This document shows positions 1-7,809 of a stretch of DNA of 12,752 nucleotides, one piece after another. Position 1 is the first letter of the stretch. Each line of letters begins with the position of its first letter. Under the pieces are notes generated by a model. That model was not told the origin of the DNA. It ran no database searches and was given only the letters and a program-made list of their open reading frames with translations. The DNA lies in contig JABMQR010000088.1 of the NCBI GenBank assembly GCA_013202335.1, positions 1-12,752 on the forward strand. The letters run 5' to 3'. Position numbers and translations under genes: made by a program. This DNA is from Bacteroidota bacterium. Lineage in GTDB: Bacteria > Spirochaetota > Spirochaetia > JABMQR01.

Positions 1-98
1 AATGAGAAGAATATATGCCATATTCGACGATTGAGCGACGCAAAAAATGAAAAAAAGGTCAAAAACAGACCGAAATGATTAAGTCCGACAGACTCCTA

Positions 99-171
99 GG
101 GCCGTTAGCTCAGATGGTAGAGCAGCAGACTCTTAATCTGCGGGTCGAAGGTTCGATCCCTTCACGGCTCA
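99..171 (+). tRNA. tRNA-Lys (anticodon CTT)
   Basis: A complete cloverleaf is visible. The 7-bp acceptor stem pairs GGGCCGT with ACGGCTC (one G-T pair). The anticodon arm is GCAGA-CTCTTAA-TCTGC, placing CTT at positions 34-36, which reads the lysine codon AAG. The T arm is GAAGG-TTCGATC-CCTTC. The discriminator base is A171 and the 3' CCA is not encoded, so it must be added by a nucleotidyltransferase. I see no convincing promoter in the 98 bases upstream, so transcription may begin before the window. Confidence 0.96.
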
Positions 172-201
172 AATAGTTGCCGGGTTTTGTACAGATATAT
201 G

Positions 202-246
202 GAATAAAACTAACATTTTATTCTTAGCAGTTGCATAAGCAACTGC
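202..246. repeat. two adjacent perfect stem-loops between tRNA-Lys and tRNA-Leu
   Basis: The first inverted repeat is GAATAAAA (202-209), a 6-base spacer, then TTTTATTC (216-223). The second is GCAGTTGC (227-234), the loop ATAA, then GCAACTGC (239-246). They are three bases apart. Neither is followed by a T-run on either strand, so neither is a standard intrinsic terminator. They could be processing or termination structure at the 3' end of the tRNA-Lys transcript, or protein-binding palindromes. A weak -10-like hexamer (GATAAT, 254-259) lies just downstream. Confidence 0.6.
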
Positions 247-282
247 ATCAAGTGATAATATGAGCGAAAATGCACGATATTA

Positions 283-311
283 TTGACAAATTTAGGTGAC
301 TATGGTATATC
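283..311 (+). promoter_or_regulatory. candidate sigma-70 promoter of tRNA-Leu(TAG)
   Basis: A perfect -35 box TTGACA (283-288) is followed, after a 17-base spacer, by TATATC (306-311), a 4/6 match to the -10 consensus. The -10 ends only three bases before the mature tRNA 5' end, leaving almost no leader. Confidence 0.5.
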
Positions 312-314
312 ACT

Positions 315-396
315 GCGAGAGTGGTGGAATTGGCAGACACGCTAGATTTAGGATCTAGTGCCGAAAGGTGTAAGGGTTCAAGTCCCTTCTCTCGCA
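315..396 (+). tRNA. tRNA-Leu (anticodon TAG)
   Basis: Class II tRNA with a long variable arm. The acceptor stem GCGAGAG pairs perfectly with CTCTCGC. The anticodon arm CTAGA-TTTAGGA-TCTAG gives anticodon TAG, reading CUA-type leucine codons. The variable arm runs through TGCCGAAAGGTGT and the T arm is AAGGG-TTCAAGT-CCCTT. The discriminator is A396 and no CCA is encoded. The body is very similar to the tRNA-Leu(GAG) gene near the right end of the window. Confidence 0.96.
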
Positions 397-589
397 ATAG
401 AGCTAAGAGATTAGTTTTGTTGTTACATTTGTCTGATCAGGAGTAATTCTGTGAAGCCAAAAACCATTTTTATACTTGATTCAGCAGCCATAAATTTGTA
501 ATATGCAGTTAATGGTCAGTGAAATTTTTGCAAAAAAATCAAAACGGTTGTCTGTTCTGATTTTCTGACAGAAGTCTTTAAATACATTT

Positions 590-661
590 GCGAGAGTAGC
601 TCAGCGGTAGAGCTCCACCTTGCCAAGGTGGACGTCGCGGGTTCAATTCCCGTCTCTCGCT
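590..661 (+). tRNA. tRNA-Gly (anticodon GCC)
   Basis: The acceptor stem GCGAGAG/CTCTCGC is followed by discriminator T661, as is usual for bacterial glycine tRNAs. The anticodon arm CCACC-TTGCCAA-GGTGG gives GCC. The T arm is GCGGG-TTCAATT-CCCGT. CCA is not encoded. The acceptor stem is identical in all seven pairs to that of the tRNA-Leu(TAG) gene upstream. A weak candidate promoter is TTCTGA (555-560), a 17-base spacer and TTAAAT (578-583). The 193 bases between this tRNA and tRNA-Leu hold nothing else I can name. Confidence 0.96.
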
Positions 662-664
662 CTT

Positions 665-698
665 AAGGCGATCCGATAGTACCGGGTCGCCTTTTTTT
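665..698 (+). terminator. intrinsic terminator after tRNA-Gly
   Basis: A 10-bp stem pairs AAGGCGATCC (665-674) with GGGTCGCCTT (684-693), with one T-G wobble and a 9-base loop. It ends in a T-run (692-698). It starts four bases after the tRNA 3' end and isolates the tRNA from the tig operon. Confidence 0.9.
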
Positions 699-850
699 AA
701 CTTTTATGTACCGGGGTAATAAAGTATAATTAACGTGCAGGTCATAAAACAGATCAATTTATGCCTTCATAAGCACTATTTAGCTAGGCGTTTTAGAAAA
801 GTTTAGATAGATTAATTATAGACATAAAAAAACACGGTTTTTTACATTGT

Positions 851-879
851 TTTTCAATAGAAGTTTACTATGATATAAT
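851..879 (+). promoter_or_regulatory. extended -10 promoter of the tig-clpP-clpX-lon-nrnA operon
   Basis: The -10 box is a perfect TATAAT (874-879) preceded by TG at 871-872, giving the extended form TGnTATAAT. A 17-base spacer separates it from the -35-like TTTTCA (851-856, 4/6). Transcription should start near 885-887, giving a leader of about 80 bases before tig. A second TATAAT at 725-730 lacks a good -35. The rest of 699-850 shows no gene. Confidence 0.7.
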
Positions 880-889
880 AAACTTCTAT
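857..889. promoter_or_regulatory. perfect 11-bp dyad operator over the tig operon promoter
   Basis: The arms ATAGAAGTTTA (857-867) and TAAACTTCTAT (879-889) are exact reverse complements separated by 11 bases that contain most of the -10 box. The second arm includes the last base of TATAAT and the expected start site, so a bound protein would block RNA polymerase. A further TAAACTT (889-895) repeats the inner half-site of the second arm exactly 10 bp downstream. The dyad does not match the HrcA/CIRCE element (TTAGCACTC-N9-GAGTGCTAA) or a CtsR heptad repeat. The presence of a repressor is inferred. Confidence 0.6.
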
Positions 890-968
890 AAACTTAGGGC
901 TCCTTTAAATTTCTAGATTGAAACGGGAACCTGACATATACTAATATTAGATAGGAAGAGGTTTTGAG

Positions 969-2315
969 ATGGAAACAGAACACAAATTTACAGATCTTGA
1001 GAATTCAGCAGTTGAGCTGACTCTAACAATTCCAAAGGATACTGTAGCTGTAGAATACCAGAAGATCGTAAACAAATATGTAAAAACCTTGCAGGTAAAA
1101 GGTTTCAGAAAAGGCAAAGCACCCATCTCTGTTATTGAGAAGAAATACGGCAGTGCTCTTCAGGAAGAGGCAATGTACTCAATGATTGAGGCTTCTGTTG
1201 AGAAGACTCTTGAAAATGTTGAAGATGAATATAAACCCCTTCAGCAGAGTACCCCCACACTGGTGGATGAAGAGAATTTGAAGTTCGATAATGAGGCTGA
1301 TTTTTCATTTGCTCTTACCTATGATATTTATCCAAAATTTGAAATACCCGAGTATACCGGACATGAAATTACATTCCCGGGAGTAACTGTTGATGACGAA
1401 CCGATTCAGGAAGAACTCACAAAGCTATTGGATCAGAACGCTGTAGTTATTGAAAAAGACGGACCTGCGGAAAAAGATTCAATCGTCACCATCGATTATT
1501 TTGAGATGGATGAAAATGATGAACTGCTGGATGGAACTAAACGTGAAGATTATGTCTTTACTGTTGGAACTGAATATAATATTTATAAATTTGACAATGA
1601 TATAATCGGGATGAAAGCCGGAGATACAAAGATCATTGAGAAAAGTTTTGGTGAAGATTTTGAAATTTCAGAGTATGCCGGAAAAACTGTCCGTGTTAGT
1701 GTTACCTTAAAGGTAGTTAAACAACGTGATATACCTGAACTTGATGATGAATTTGCACAGGATGTAAGTGAGGATTACAAAACACTTGACGACCTGAAAC
1801 AAGCTACCAGAAAAAAACTTGAAGAGGGACTGGAAGCACGTATTCGAGAAACAAAAATATCAAATCTCTACGAAAAGCTTCTGGAAAACCTCACCATATC
1901 ACTTCCGGAATCAATGATACATGCTGAACTGGAAAATTCCTGGAGAAAATTTGCATCACAGTCAGGCATGAATGAGGAACAGCTTCTGCAGATTCTGGGA
2001 ATGCAGGGACAAACAAAAGAAAATCTCCTGATTGAGTGGAAACCTCAGGCAGAGAGATCCCTTAAAATACAGCTCATGGTAGATAAAATTACTTTAAATG
2101 AAAAAATTGAAGTTGCGGATGAGGAAGTTACTGAAAATGCTCAACTTTTTGAAGGAATTGAAGATGCCCGCCAAAAAGAGTATTACCAGCTTCTCTGGAA
2201 AGAGGATCAGAAAATGCAAAAAACTGTAGATCTTCTTCTTGAGAAAAGTACTTTCACAGAAGGTGAAACCACTACATATACAGAATTTATGAAAGGGAAG
2301 GCTTCACCGCAGTAG
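969..2315 (+). CDS. tig: trigger factor, ribosome-associated chaperone and prolyl isomerase
   Basis: Trigger factor binds the large ribosomal subunit at the exit tunnel and shields nascent chains in the cytoplasm. The N-terminal domain (about residues 1-115) carries the ribosome-docking signature GFRKGKAP at 45-52. An FKBP-type PPIase domain follows at about 165-250, including IIGMKAGDTK at 212-221. The acidic, helical remainder to 448 matches the chaperone arms. The length is close to the usual 430-450 residues, so the gene looks complete. The start is supported by the Shine-Dalgarno-like GGAAGAGG at 954-961, seven bases before the ATG. It is the first gene of the protease operon, a classic position beside clpP and clpX. 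Confidence 0.96.
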   Translation: METEHKFTDLENSAVELTLTIPKDTVAVEYQKIVNKYVKTLQVKGFRKGKAPISVIEKKYGSALQEEAMYSMIEASVEKTLENVEDEYKPLQQSTPTLVDEENLKFDNEADFSFALTYDIYPKFEIPEYTGHEITFPGVTVDDEPIQEELTKLLDQNAVVIEKDGPAEKDSIVTIDYFEMDENDELLDGTKREDYVFTVGTEYNIYKFDNDIIGMKAGDTKIIEKSFGEDFEISEYAGKTVRVSVTLKVVKQRDIPELDDEFAQDVSEDYKTLDDLKQATRKKLEEGLEARIRETKISNLYEKLLENLTISLPESMIHAELENSWRKFASQSGMNEEQLLQILGMQGQTKENLLIEWKPQAERSLKIQLMVDKITLNEKIEVADEEVTENAQLFEGIEDARQKEYYQLLWKEDQKMQKTVDLLLEKSTFTEGETTTYTEFMKGKASPQ

Positions 2316-2357
2316 CATTCACTCATGAATGTTACACATATGACCTCAGGAGGATAT

Positions 2358-2960
2358 ATGTCAGGAACTGTAAACATGAATAGTCTGGTTCCCATGGTAG
2401 TTGAACAAACAGGAATCGGAGAACGTTCATATGATATATTTTCAAGATTATTAAAAGAACGAATAATATTTATTGATGGTGAAATCAATGATCCAACAGC
2501 GGATCTGGTGGTTGCACAGCTGCTTTATCTGGAATCCCAGGATCCTGAACGTGATATCAGCGTATATATTAATTCACCCGGCGGTAGTGTTACAGCCGGG
2601 CTGGCAATGTACGACACCATGCAATATATTAAACCGGATATTCAAACAATATGCTTAGGACAGGCAGCCTCGATGGCAGCACTCCTGCTCACAGCCGGAG
2701 CCAAAGGAAAGCGGTTTGCCCTTCCCTCTTCCAGAGTGATGATTCACCAGCCATGGGGCGGTGTCCAGGGTCAGGCGGTGGATATTGGTATTCAGGCAAA
2801 AGAGATTCTAAGATTGAAAAAAATGACAATTACTTATTTTTCCCAACACACAGGAAAAGATGAATCTGCTATAGCAGCTGACCTTGAGCGGGATTATTTC
2901 CTGACAGCTGAAGAAGCAGTTTCCTATGGTATTGTAGACAGCGTTCTGTCAAGGAGTTAA
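2358..2960 (+). CDS. clpP: ATP-dependent Clp protease proteolytic subunit ClpP
   Basis: This serine peptidase forms the barrel that degrades substrates unfolded by ClpX. With this start (200 residues) the catalytic triad is Ser105 in GQAASMA, His130 in VMIHQPWGG and Asp179 in LERDYF. The oxyanion and substrate-strand motif [11 protein letters not shown] lies at 71-81. The N-terminus [17 protein letters not shown] is canonical. I chose ATG 2358 because AGGAGG (2348-2353) lies four bases upstream and gives a normal ClpP length. The in-frame ATG at 2325, nine bases after the tig stop, would add 11 residues and has no ribosome-binding site. The clpX ribosome-binding site overlaps the end of this gene. 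Confidence 0.96.
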   Translation: MSGTVNMNSLVPMVVEQTGIGERSYDIFSRLLKERIIFIDGEINDPTADLVVAQLLYLESQDPERDISVYINSPGGSVTAGLAMYDTMQYIKPDIQTICLGQAASMAALLLTAGAKGKRFALPSSRVMIHQPWGGVQGQAVDIGIQAKEILRLKKMTITYFSQHTGKDESAIAADLERDYFLTAEEAVSYGIVDSVLSRS

Positions 2961-2966
2961 TCATTC

Positions 2967-4211
2967 ATGTCCAAAACACGGGGCTCTTCTAAAAACTGTT
3001 CATTTTGTGGAAAACACGCTGACCAGGTAGACAGACTTGTAGCCGGTCCAGGTGTATTTATCTGTGATGAATGCATCAAGGTTTGCAACACAATTATTAT
3101 TGAGGAAAAAAGCCAGGTTCCAGAAAATTTTCTGGATGATGTTCCTACCCCAAAAGAGATTAAGGCACATCTTGATGATTATGTTGTCGGGCAGGAAACA
3201 GCAAAGAAAACACTCTCAGTTGCCGTATATAACCATTACAAACGGATAATGCATCAGGAAACAATGGATGAAACAGATGTTGAAATTGAAAAATCCAACG
3301 TTCTCCTCATAGGACCAACAGGTACAGGAAAAACACTGCTTGCCCGCACGCTTGCAAACAAGCTTAATGTTCCTTTTGCTATTGCTGATGCAACTACTCT
3401 TACAGAGGCTGGTTATGTGGGTGAAGATGTAGAGAATATACTTTTGAAACTTATTCAGAATGCGGGAAATGATATCGCTGCCGCAGAACGCGGTATCATA
3501 TTTATAGATGAAATTGATAAAATTGCGCGAAAAACTGAGAATGTTTCCATAACACGTGATGTTTCAGGAGAAGGCGTACAGCAGGCACTCTTAAAGATAA
3601 TTGAAGGCACAATAGCATCTGTTCCACCTCAGGGCGGAAGAAAACATCCCAATCAGGAGATGTTAAAACTAAATACCAAGAATATTCTCTTTATTTGTGG
3701 TGGTGCTTTTGTTGGATTAGATAAAGTTATAGAAACAAGAGTCAGCCAGCATCCGCTCGGATTTGGGGCTGACGTAAAATTGAGTGCTGATAAAGATCTG
3801 GAAAGTCTGTACAAACAGATGCACCCGGATGATTTAATACATTTTGGATTAATTCCGGAATTTATCGGAAGACTCCCAATCCAGGTATCTCTATCAAATC
3901 TTACAAAAAATGATCTGGTACGGATTATTACCGAACCTAAAAACTCAGTTACCCGCCAGTATCAGGCTTCAATGAAGCTTGATGATGTCACTATGGAATT
4001 TACGACGGAAGCTGTCGAGGCTATTGCAATTAAAGCTATAGCACAAAAAACCGGCGCCAGAGGATTACGTTCAATCGTTGAAAAAATGATGGTAGATATC
4101 ATGTACGAAATTCCTTCGATTGAGGGAACAAAAGAAGTTATAATAACTAAAGATGTTGTTGAAGACTTGAAAAAGCCTGAGATACAAATTAAAAAGATTA
4201 AATCAGCATGA
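2967..4211 (+). CDS. clpX: ATP-dependent Clp protease ATP-binding subunit ClpX
   Basis: This AAA+ unfoldase selects substrates and threads them into ClpP. The N-terminal zinc-binding domain has four cysteines, C11, C14, C33 and C36. The Walker A motif is GPTGTGKT (116-123). The pore loop GYVGE is at 149-153 and Walker B with D181 and E182 is in IIFIDEIDK. The RKH pore loop is at 225-227. The ClpP-docking loop reads LGF (264-266) where E. coli has IGF. GRLP (301-304) and GARGLR (363-368) hold the arginine finger and sensor 2. The length of 414 residues is normal. The start follows AAGGAG (2951-2956), which overlaps the clpP stop and lies six bases beyond it. The stop overlaps the lon start. 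Confidence 0.97.
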   Translation: MSKTRGSSKNCSFCGKHADQVDRLVAGPGVFICDECIKVCNTIIIEEKSQVPENFLDDVPTPKEIKAHLDDYVVGQETAKKTLSVAVYNHYKRIMHQETMDETDVEIEKSNVLLIGPTGTGKTLLARTLANKLNVPFAIADATTLTEAGYVGEDVENILLKLIQNAGNDIAAAERGIIFIDEIDKIARKTENVSITRDVSGEGVQQALLKIIEGTIASVPPQGGRKHPNQEMLKLNTKNILFICGGAFVGLDKVIETRVSQHPLGFGADVKLSADKDLESLYKQMHPDDLIHFGLIPEFIGRLPIQVSLSNLTKNDLVRIITEPKNSVTRQYQASMKLDDVTMEFTTEAVEAIAIKAIAQKTGARGLRSIVEKMMVDIMYEIPSIEGTKEVIITKDVVEDLKKPEIQIKKIKSA

Positions 4212-6637
4212 GTATAATCGGAATTAACCGGAAAAACGAATATTTAGAACTTCCACTACTTATTTCAAGGGATTTTGTAGTATTTCCTACTATGCGATTT
4301 CCTTACTTTACATCCTGTAATGAAATCTCAAAAGTGATAAAAACAGCATTCAAGCGTGACAGGATGCTGTTTTTTGCGTACCCACTGCACGAAAACTCTG
4401 AAGAAGCTGTTCGAAACAGCGGAGTTGAAATTTTCAGTATTGGAACAGTTGTCAGAATTATACAGATGACTGAAACGCAGACTGGAGCAGTCAGGTTTAC
4501 CGGCGAGGCTCTCTACCGTGCCTCTATCATCAAAACCAACAAATCCCAGGATATAGATATAGTTAAAGTCTCTCCGCTAGAAGAAAATCGCGAACTTGAG
4601 GGTGAAACAGGTCTTTTAATGGGGGCAGTACGGAACTCTTTCCAAAATCTGCAGAATTTCCAGAAAAAAATGCCCCATGACATATCACAGAAAATCAACA
4701 GAGCAGAATACCCGGACAAACTGGTGGATATTGTTGCTTCTACCCTCAATGTTAATAGTGATATCAAGGTTGAACTTCTGCAATTTATAAACAGAGAAGA
4801 GCGACTCAGACACCTCTCTGTTTTGCTTGAAACTGAAATTGCAATGATGAAGCTGCAGGGAGATATCCAGCGCAGAGTGAAGGAACGTGTAGAACAAGCT
4901 CAAAAAGAGTATTTCCTGAATGAACAAATACGCCAGATAAACAAAGAACTGGGAAAAGACCCCGATATTGCCGATGAGGCAGATGAGATATTCAAGCAAA
5001 TAAAAGAAAAAAATCCCCCTGAAGAGGTTTTGAACAAAGCACGACGAGAAGCCGACAGGATGCAGAAACTTCAGCCTATGGCCCCGGAATCAGGTGTTAT
5101 ACGAACATACCTGGAATGGCTTGCTGATATTCCCTGGTCCAATGTAACTGATGACCAGTTTGATATTCCCCGGGCAAAAAAAATTCTTGATCAAGATCAC
5201 TACAATATGCATAAAGCAAAAGAGCGAATACTTGATTATATAGCTGTTCGCTGGATCCGTGGTGACCTTAAAGGTCCTATTCTTTGTCTTGTAGGACCTC
5301 CGGGAACCGGCAAAACATCTCTTGGACGATCTGTTGCCAGAACCCTAAACAGGGAATTTATCAGGATATCTTTAGGTGGTATCAGGGATGAGGCAGAAAT
5401 TCGTGGACATAGAAAAACGTATGTAGGTGCCCTGCCAGGTAAAATTATCCAATCCATGAAAAAAGCCGGAACCATTAATCCGGTATTTCTTCTGGATGAA
5501 ATAGATAAATTGGGATCGGATTTCAGAGGAGACCCCTCCTCTGCACTATTAGAGGTGCTTGATCCGGAGCAGAATTCAGCATTTAGTGACCATTATCTTG
5601 AGGTGCCGTACAATTTATCTCAGGTGTTATTCATTGCTACAGCAAATTCACTCCATACTATCCCTGCAGCACTGTGTGACCGCATGGAAATCATTGAAAT
5701 TCCCGGCTACTCTGATATTGAGAAGTTTCAGATAGCTGATAAATTCCTTATTCCCAAACAGCTTCGTGAAAATGGATTGGAATCCTCAAGCATCAGGTTT
5801 CACAAAAGTGCAGTCCTCAAACTTATTCACGAGTATACCCGTGAATCCGGAGTAAGAAACCTTGAACGGGTTATTGGTTCTGTCCTGAGAAAACTGGCGA
5901 GAACCTTCCTCTCAACTATGAATGTATCGCAACATCCTACAAAAGATGATCTGTTAAGTTTCAAGAGAGTTGTAACGGAAAAATCACTTCCAAAACTTAT
6001 TGGAAAACCGATATATAGTAATGATACTCTTGCAATGAATAATCTGCCGGGAACTGCAAATGGTCTGGCATGGACCGAACTTGGAGGGCAGCTTTTAACG
6101 GTAGAGGCTGCACTTATGCCCGGTACAGGAAAGCTTATTCTTACAGGAAATTTAGGGGATGTGATGAAGGAAAGTGCCCGAATAAGCCTCTCCTATCTGC
6201 AGGCAAACTGCACTGCATTGAATATTCCTGAAGGAATTCTTAATAAGAATGATATACATGTGCATATCCCGCAGGGAGCAATCCCAAAAGATGGTCCTTC
6301 AGCTGGTATCACACTAACTCATGCAATCCTCTCGGCTTTGTTAAACAAACCGATTTTGGAAAACACCTCAATGACTGGTGAGATTACATTAACTGGTAGA
6401 ATTCTTGCTATCGGCGGGCTCAAGGAAAAGATTCTTGCATCATTTAGAAACGGCATAACCACAATTCTGCTTCCTGCTGAGAATAAAAAAGATGCTGATG
6501 AAGATATTCCCAAAGAGGTGCTTGAAAAGATAACCCTGCATTATGTAAGTAATATTCAGGAAGCATTATCCATTACCCTTGCAACGGGTAAAAGTGAGGG
6601 TGAGGGTGAGGGAAAGAAAAAGGAAGCAAAAGCATGA
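4208..6637 (+). CDS. lon: ATP-dependent protease Lon (LonA type)
   Basis: Lon is a cytoplasmic homo-oligomeric protease for misfolded and regulatory proteins. The N-terminal substrate-binding LON domain covers about residues 12-210. A coiled linker follows, including the [14 protein letters not shown] segment at 236-249. The AAA+ module has Walker A GPPGTGKT (363-370) and Walker B D430-E431. The protease domain has the Ser-Lys dyad: S698 in KDGPSAG and K741 in GGLKEK, 43 residues apart as in E. coli Lon. The 809-residue chain ends in a charged tail with a short GEGEG repeat. The ATG overlaps the clpX stop as ATGA with no clear ribosome-binding site, so translation is probably coupled. Its own stop overlaps the next start in the same way. 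Confidence 0.97.
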   Translation: MSIIGINRKNEYLELPLLISRDFVVFPTMRFPYFTSCNEISKVIKTAFKRDRMLFFAYPLHENSEEAVRNSGVEIFSIGTVVRIIQMTETQTGAVRFTGEALYRASIIKTNKSQDIDIVKVSPLEENRELEGETGLLMGAVRNSFQNLQNFQKKMPHDISQKINRAEYPDKLVDIVASTLNVNSDIKVELLQFINREERLRHLSVLLETEIAMMKLQGDIQRRVKERVEQAQKEYFLNEQIRQINKELGKDPDIADEADEIFKQIKEKNPPEEVLNKARREADRMQKLQPMAPESGVIRTYLEWLADIPWSNVTDDQFDIPRAKKILDQDHYNMHKAKERILDYIAVRWIRGDLKGPILCLVGPPGTGKTSLGRSVARTLNREFIRISLGGIRDEAEIRGHRKTYVGALPGKIIQSMKKAGTINPVFLLDEIDKLGSDFRGDPSSALLEVLDPEQNSAFSDHYLEVPYNLSQVLFIATANSLHTIPAALCDRMEIIEIPGYSDIEKFQIADKFLIPKQLRENGLESSSIRFHKSAVLKLIHEYTRESGVRNLERVIGSVLRKLARTFLSTMNVSQHPTKDDLLSFKRVVTEKSLPKLIGKPIYSNDTLAMNNLPGTANGLAWTELGGQLLTVEAALMPGTGKLILTGNLGDVMKESARISLSYLQANCTALNIPEGILNKNDIHVHIPQGAIPKDGPSAGITLTHAILSALLNKPILENTSMTGEITLTGRILAIGGLKEKILASFRNGITTILLPAENKKDADEDIPKEVLEKITLHYVSNIQEALSITLATGKSEGEGEGKKKEAKA
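6595..6612 (+). repeat. triple TGAGGG hexamer repeat in the 3' end of lon
   Basis: Three exact tandem copies of TGAGGG lie in frame and encode the alternating Glu-Gly tail of Lon. Gain or loss of a copy would change the tail by two residues without a frameshift. The array ends 21 bases before the next start codon. Confidence 0.8.
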
Positions 6638-7620
6638 TCAAAACTCCCCCGGTTCCGCAGGAATTGATTGAAGCGATTCATTCACATAACACTTTTGTGA
6701 TTGTGGGACACAGGAACCCGGATGCTGACTGTTTAACTTCCCAACTCGTACTGGGAAGTGCTTTAAACCATCTAGGCAAAGAGGTTCTCCTACTCTCTCC
6801 CGGTCCTTTTGACAGACACGAAATAGCGAAATACCGCGAATATTTTCAAGATACTATTCCGAAGGATTTTAAGGATACGAACCCCTTAGCATTCATTGTG
6901 GACTGTTCCACACCTGACAGAATAGCTCCTCTTGGCTCCCAAATTGAAGGTTTAACCGTAGCAGTCATCGATCACCATACAGCTGGAACAGAATTTGGAG
7001 ATATCAGGTACATTTTTCCAAAAGCATTTTCGGTAACTTTCCTGATTTTTCAGATTATGCAGGTTCTTGATATTCCTATCTCTAAACTGGATGCAGAACG
7101 GCTCCTTTTTGGGCTTGCTGCAGATACTGGTTTTTTTCGTCATATTAATGAGGGGCGCTCTGAAGTGTTTGAAATGGTAGCGGTTCTTGCTGAAGCAGGA
7201 GCCTCTCCAAGAGATATTTATCATACTATGTATGGAGATCGATCCTTTACCTCAAAAAAGCTTCTGGGACTGCTTCTTTCACGTACTGAAAGCATGTTTG
7301 ATGACAGGCTCCTGATAACCTGGGAAACTGTTGATGAACATAATCTGTATGGAGAAAAAGAGCGTGATTCCGAGTCTCTGTATGCACAACTACTCTCAAT
7401 AGCTCATTGTGAAGTTGTCCTGTACATTCGGCAGGAGCAGTTACATTCCTGTACAGTAGGTTTAAGAGCAGCTGCAAACAGCTCAGTGGATGTGGGACTT
7501 GTTGCATCGGTATTTGGCGGCGGTGGTCATCGCAAAGCCTCAGGTGCTACGCTGGAAATGGATCTGGAAAAGACCAATGCTGCCGTGACGAAAATCCTGG
7601 CAAAATATATCCCGGTTTAA
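6634..7620 (+). CDS. nrnA: DHH/DHHA1 phosphoesterase, NrnA-like nanoRNase and pAp phosphatase
   Basis: Members of this family remove nucleotides from very short RNAs and dephosphorylate 3'-phosphoadenosine 5'-phosphate, using Mn ions. The DHH domain shows GHRNPDAD at 25-32, the metal-ligand Asp90 in FIVDCSTPDRI, the DHH triad at 113-115 and Asp164 in LAADTGFFRH. The C-terminal DHHA1 domain ends with the substrate-binding GGGGHRKASG at 295-304. All key residues are present and the length of 328 is normal for NrnA rather than for the longer RecJ. The start overlaps the lon stop as ATGA and is preceded by AAGGAAG (6620-6626), making it the last gene of the operon. Exact substrate preference (nanoRNA, pAp or cyclic-dinucleotide products) cannot be read from the sequence. 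No terminator is evident after the stop. Confidence 0.88.
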   Translation: MIKTPPVPQELIEAIHSHNTFVIVGHRNPDADCLTSQLVLGSALNHLGKEVLLLSPGPFDRHEIAKYREYFQDTIPKDFKDTNPLAFIVDCSTPDRIAPLGSQIEGLTVAVIDHHTAGTEFGDIRYIFPKAFSVTFLIFQIMQVLDIPISKLDAERLLFGLAADTGFFRHINEGRSEVFEMVAVLAEAGASPRDIYHTMYGDRSFTSKKLLGLLLSRTESMFDDRLLITWETVDEHNLYGEKERDSESLYAQLLSIAHCEVVLYIRQEQLHSCTVGLRAAANSSVDVGLVASVFGGGGHRKASGATLEMDLEKTNAAVTKILAKYIPV

Positions 7621-7659
7621 TACACTAGAGTGAAGCAAATCGTAAGCTGCCGCTAAATA

Positions 7660-7680
7660 TTGTAAGTAGTACAATTACAA
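7660..7680. promoter_or_regulatory. inverted repeat upstream of the sigma-54-like promoter
   Basis: TTGTAA (7660-7665) and TTACAA (7675-7680) form a perfect 6-bp dyad with a 9-base spacer. It is about 100-120 bp upstream of the predicted sigma-54 start, the usual range for an enhancer-binding protein site. The arms are short and AT-rich, so chance is possible. Confidence 0.3.
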
Positions 7681-7750
7681 CATCACTTCAAAAAAATTAA
7701 TTTCCCGGCCCATTTGCCTAAAATCTAAACTTTGTCTCATTCCATTATAT

Positions 7751-7767
7751 TTGGCATAGAACCTGCT
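7751..7767 (+). promoter_or_regulatory. sigma-54 (RpoN) type promoter of the sigma-like gene
   Basis: The stretch matches YTGGCACGRNNNTTGCW at every defined position except three. It has TTGGCA at the -24 side and TGCT at the -12 side, with GG (7753-7754) and GC (7765-7766) exactly 10 bases apart as sigma-54 requires. No sigma-70 -10 box lies at proper spacing from the TTGGCA. The predicted start is near 7778, which leaves a 32-base leader with a good ribosome-binding site. The dependence on RpoN and an enhancer-binding activator is inferred. Confidence 0.6.
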
Positions 7768-7776
7768 TTATATGAT

Positions 7777-7797
7777 CTCAAACCATAACAATTTGAG
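7777..7797 (+). promoter_or_regulatory. leader hairpin touching the ribosome-binding site
   Basis: CTCAAA (7777-7782) can pair with TTTGAG (7792-7797) around a 9-base loop. The 3' arm covers the first half of the ribosome-binding site GAGGAG (7795-7800). The stem is only five to six pairs and AT-rich, so it would be easily melted. Confidence 0.35.
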
Positions 7798-7809
7798 GAG
7801 ACTGCTCTT

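Noticed and set aside
45..71. Terminator-like hairpin on the minus strand (GGTC/GACC followed by Ts)
   Set aside because: The stem is only four pairs and no minus-strand gene lies upstream of it.
521..540. TTTTTGCAAAAA palindrome before tRNA-Gly
   Set aside because: It is an A/T-run palindrome with no loop and no fixed relation to a promoter. It is probably compositional.
799..805. Extra AAGTTTA/TAAACTT copies at 799-805 and 7726-7732 as further operator half-sites
   Set aside because: A 7-base AT-rich word is expected a few times by chance in this length. Only the copies in the 857-895 cluster have meaningful spacing.
2325..2357. Longer clpP start at 2325
   Set aside because: AGGAGG sits directly before ATG 2358, and that start gives a normal ClpP N-terminus. 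The extra 11 residues lack support.
4513..4999. Minus-strand open frames inside lon
   Set aside because: They lie entirely antisense to a fully conserved Lon coding region, show no domain-like sequence, and have no independent start signals.
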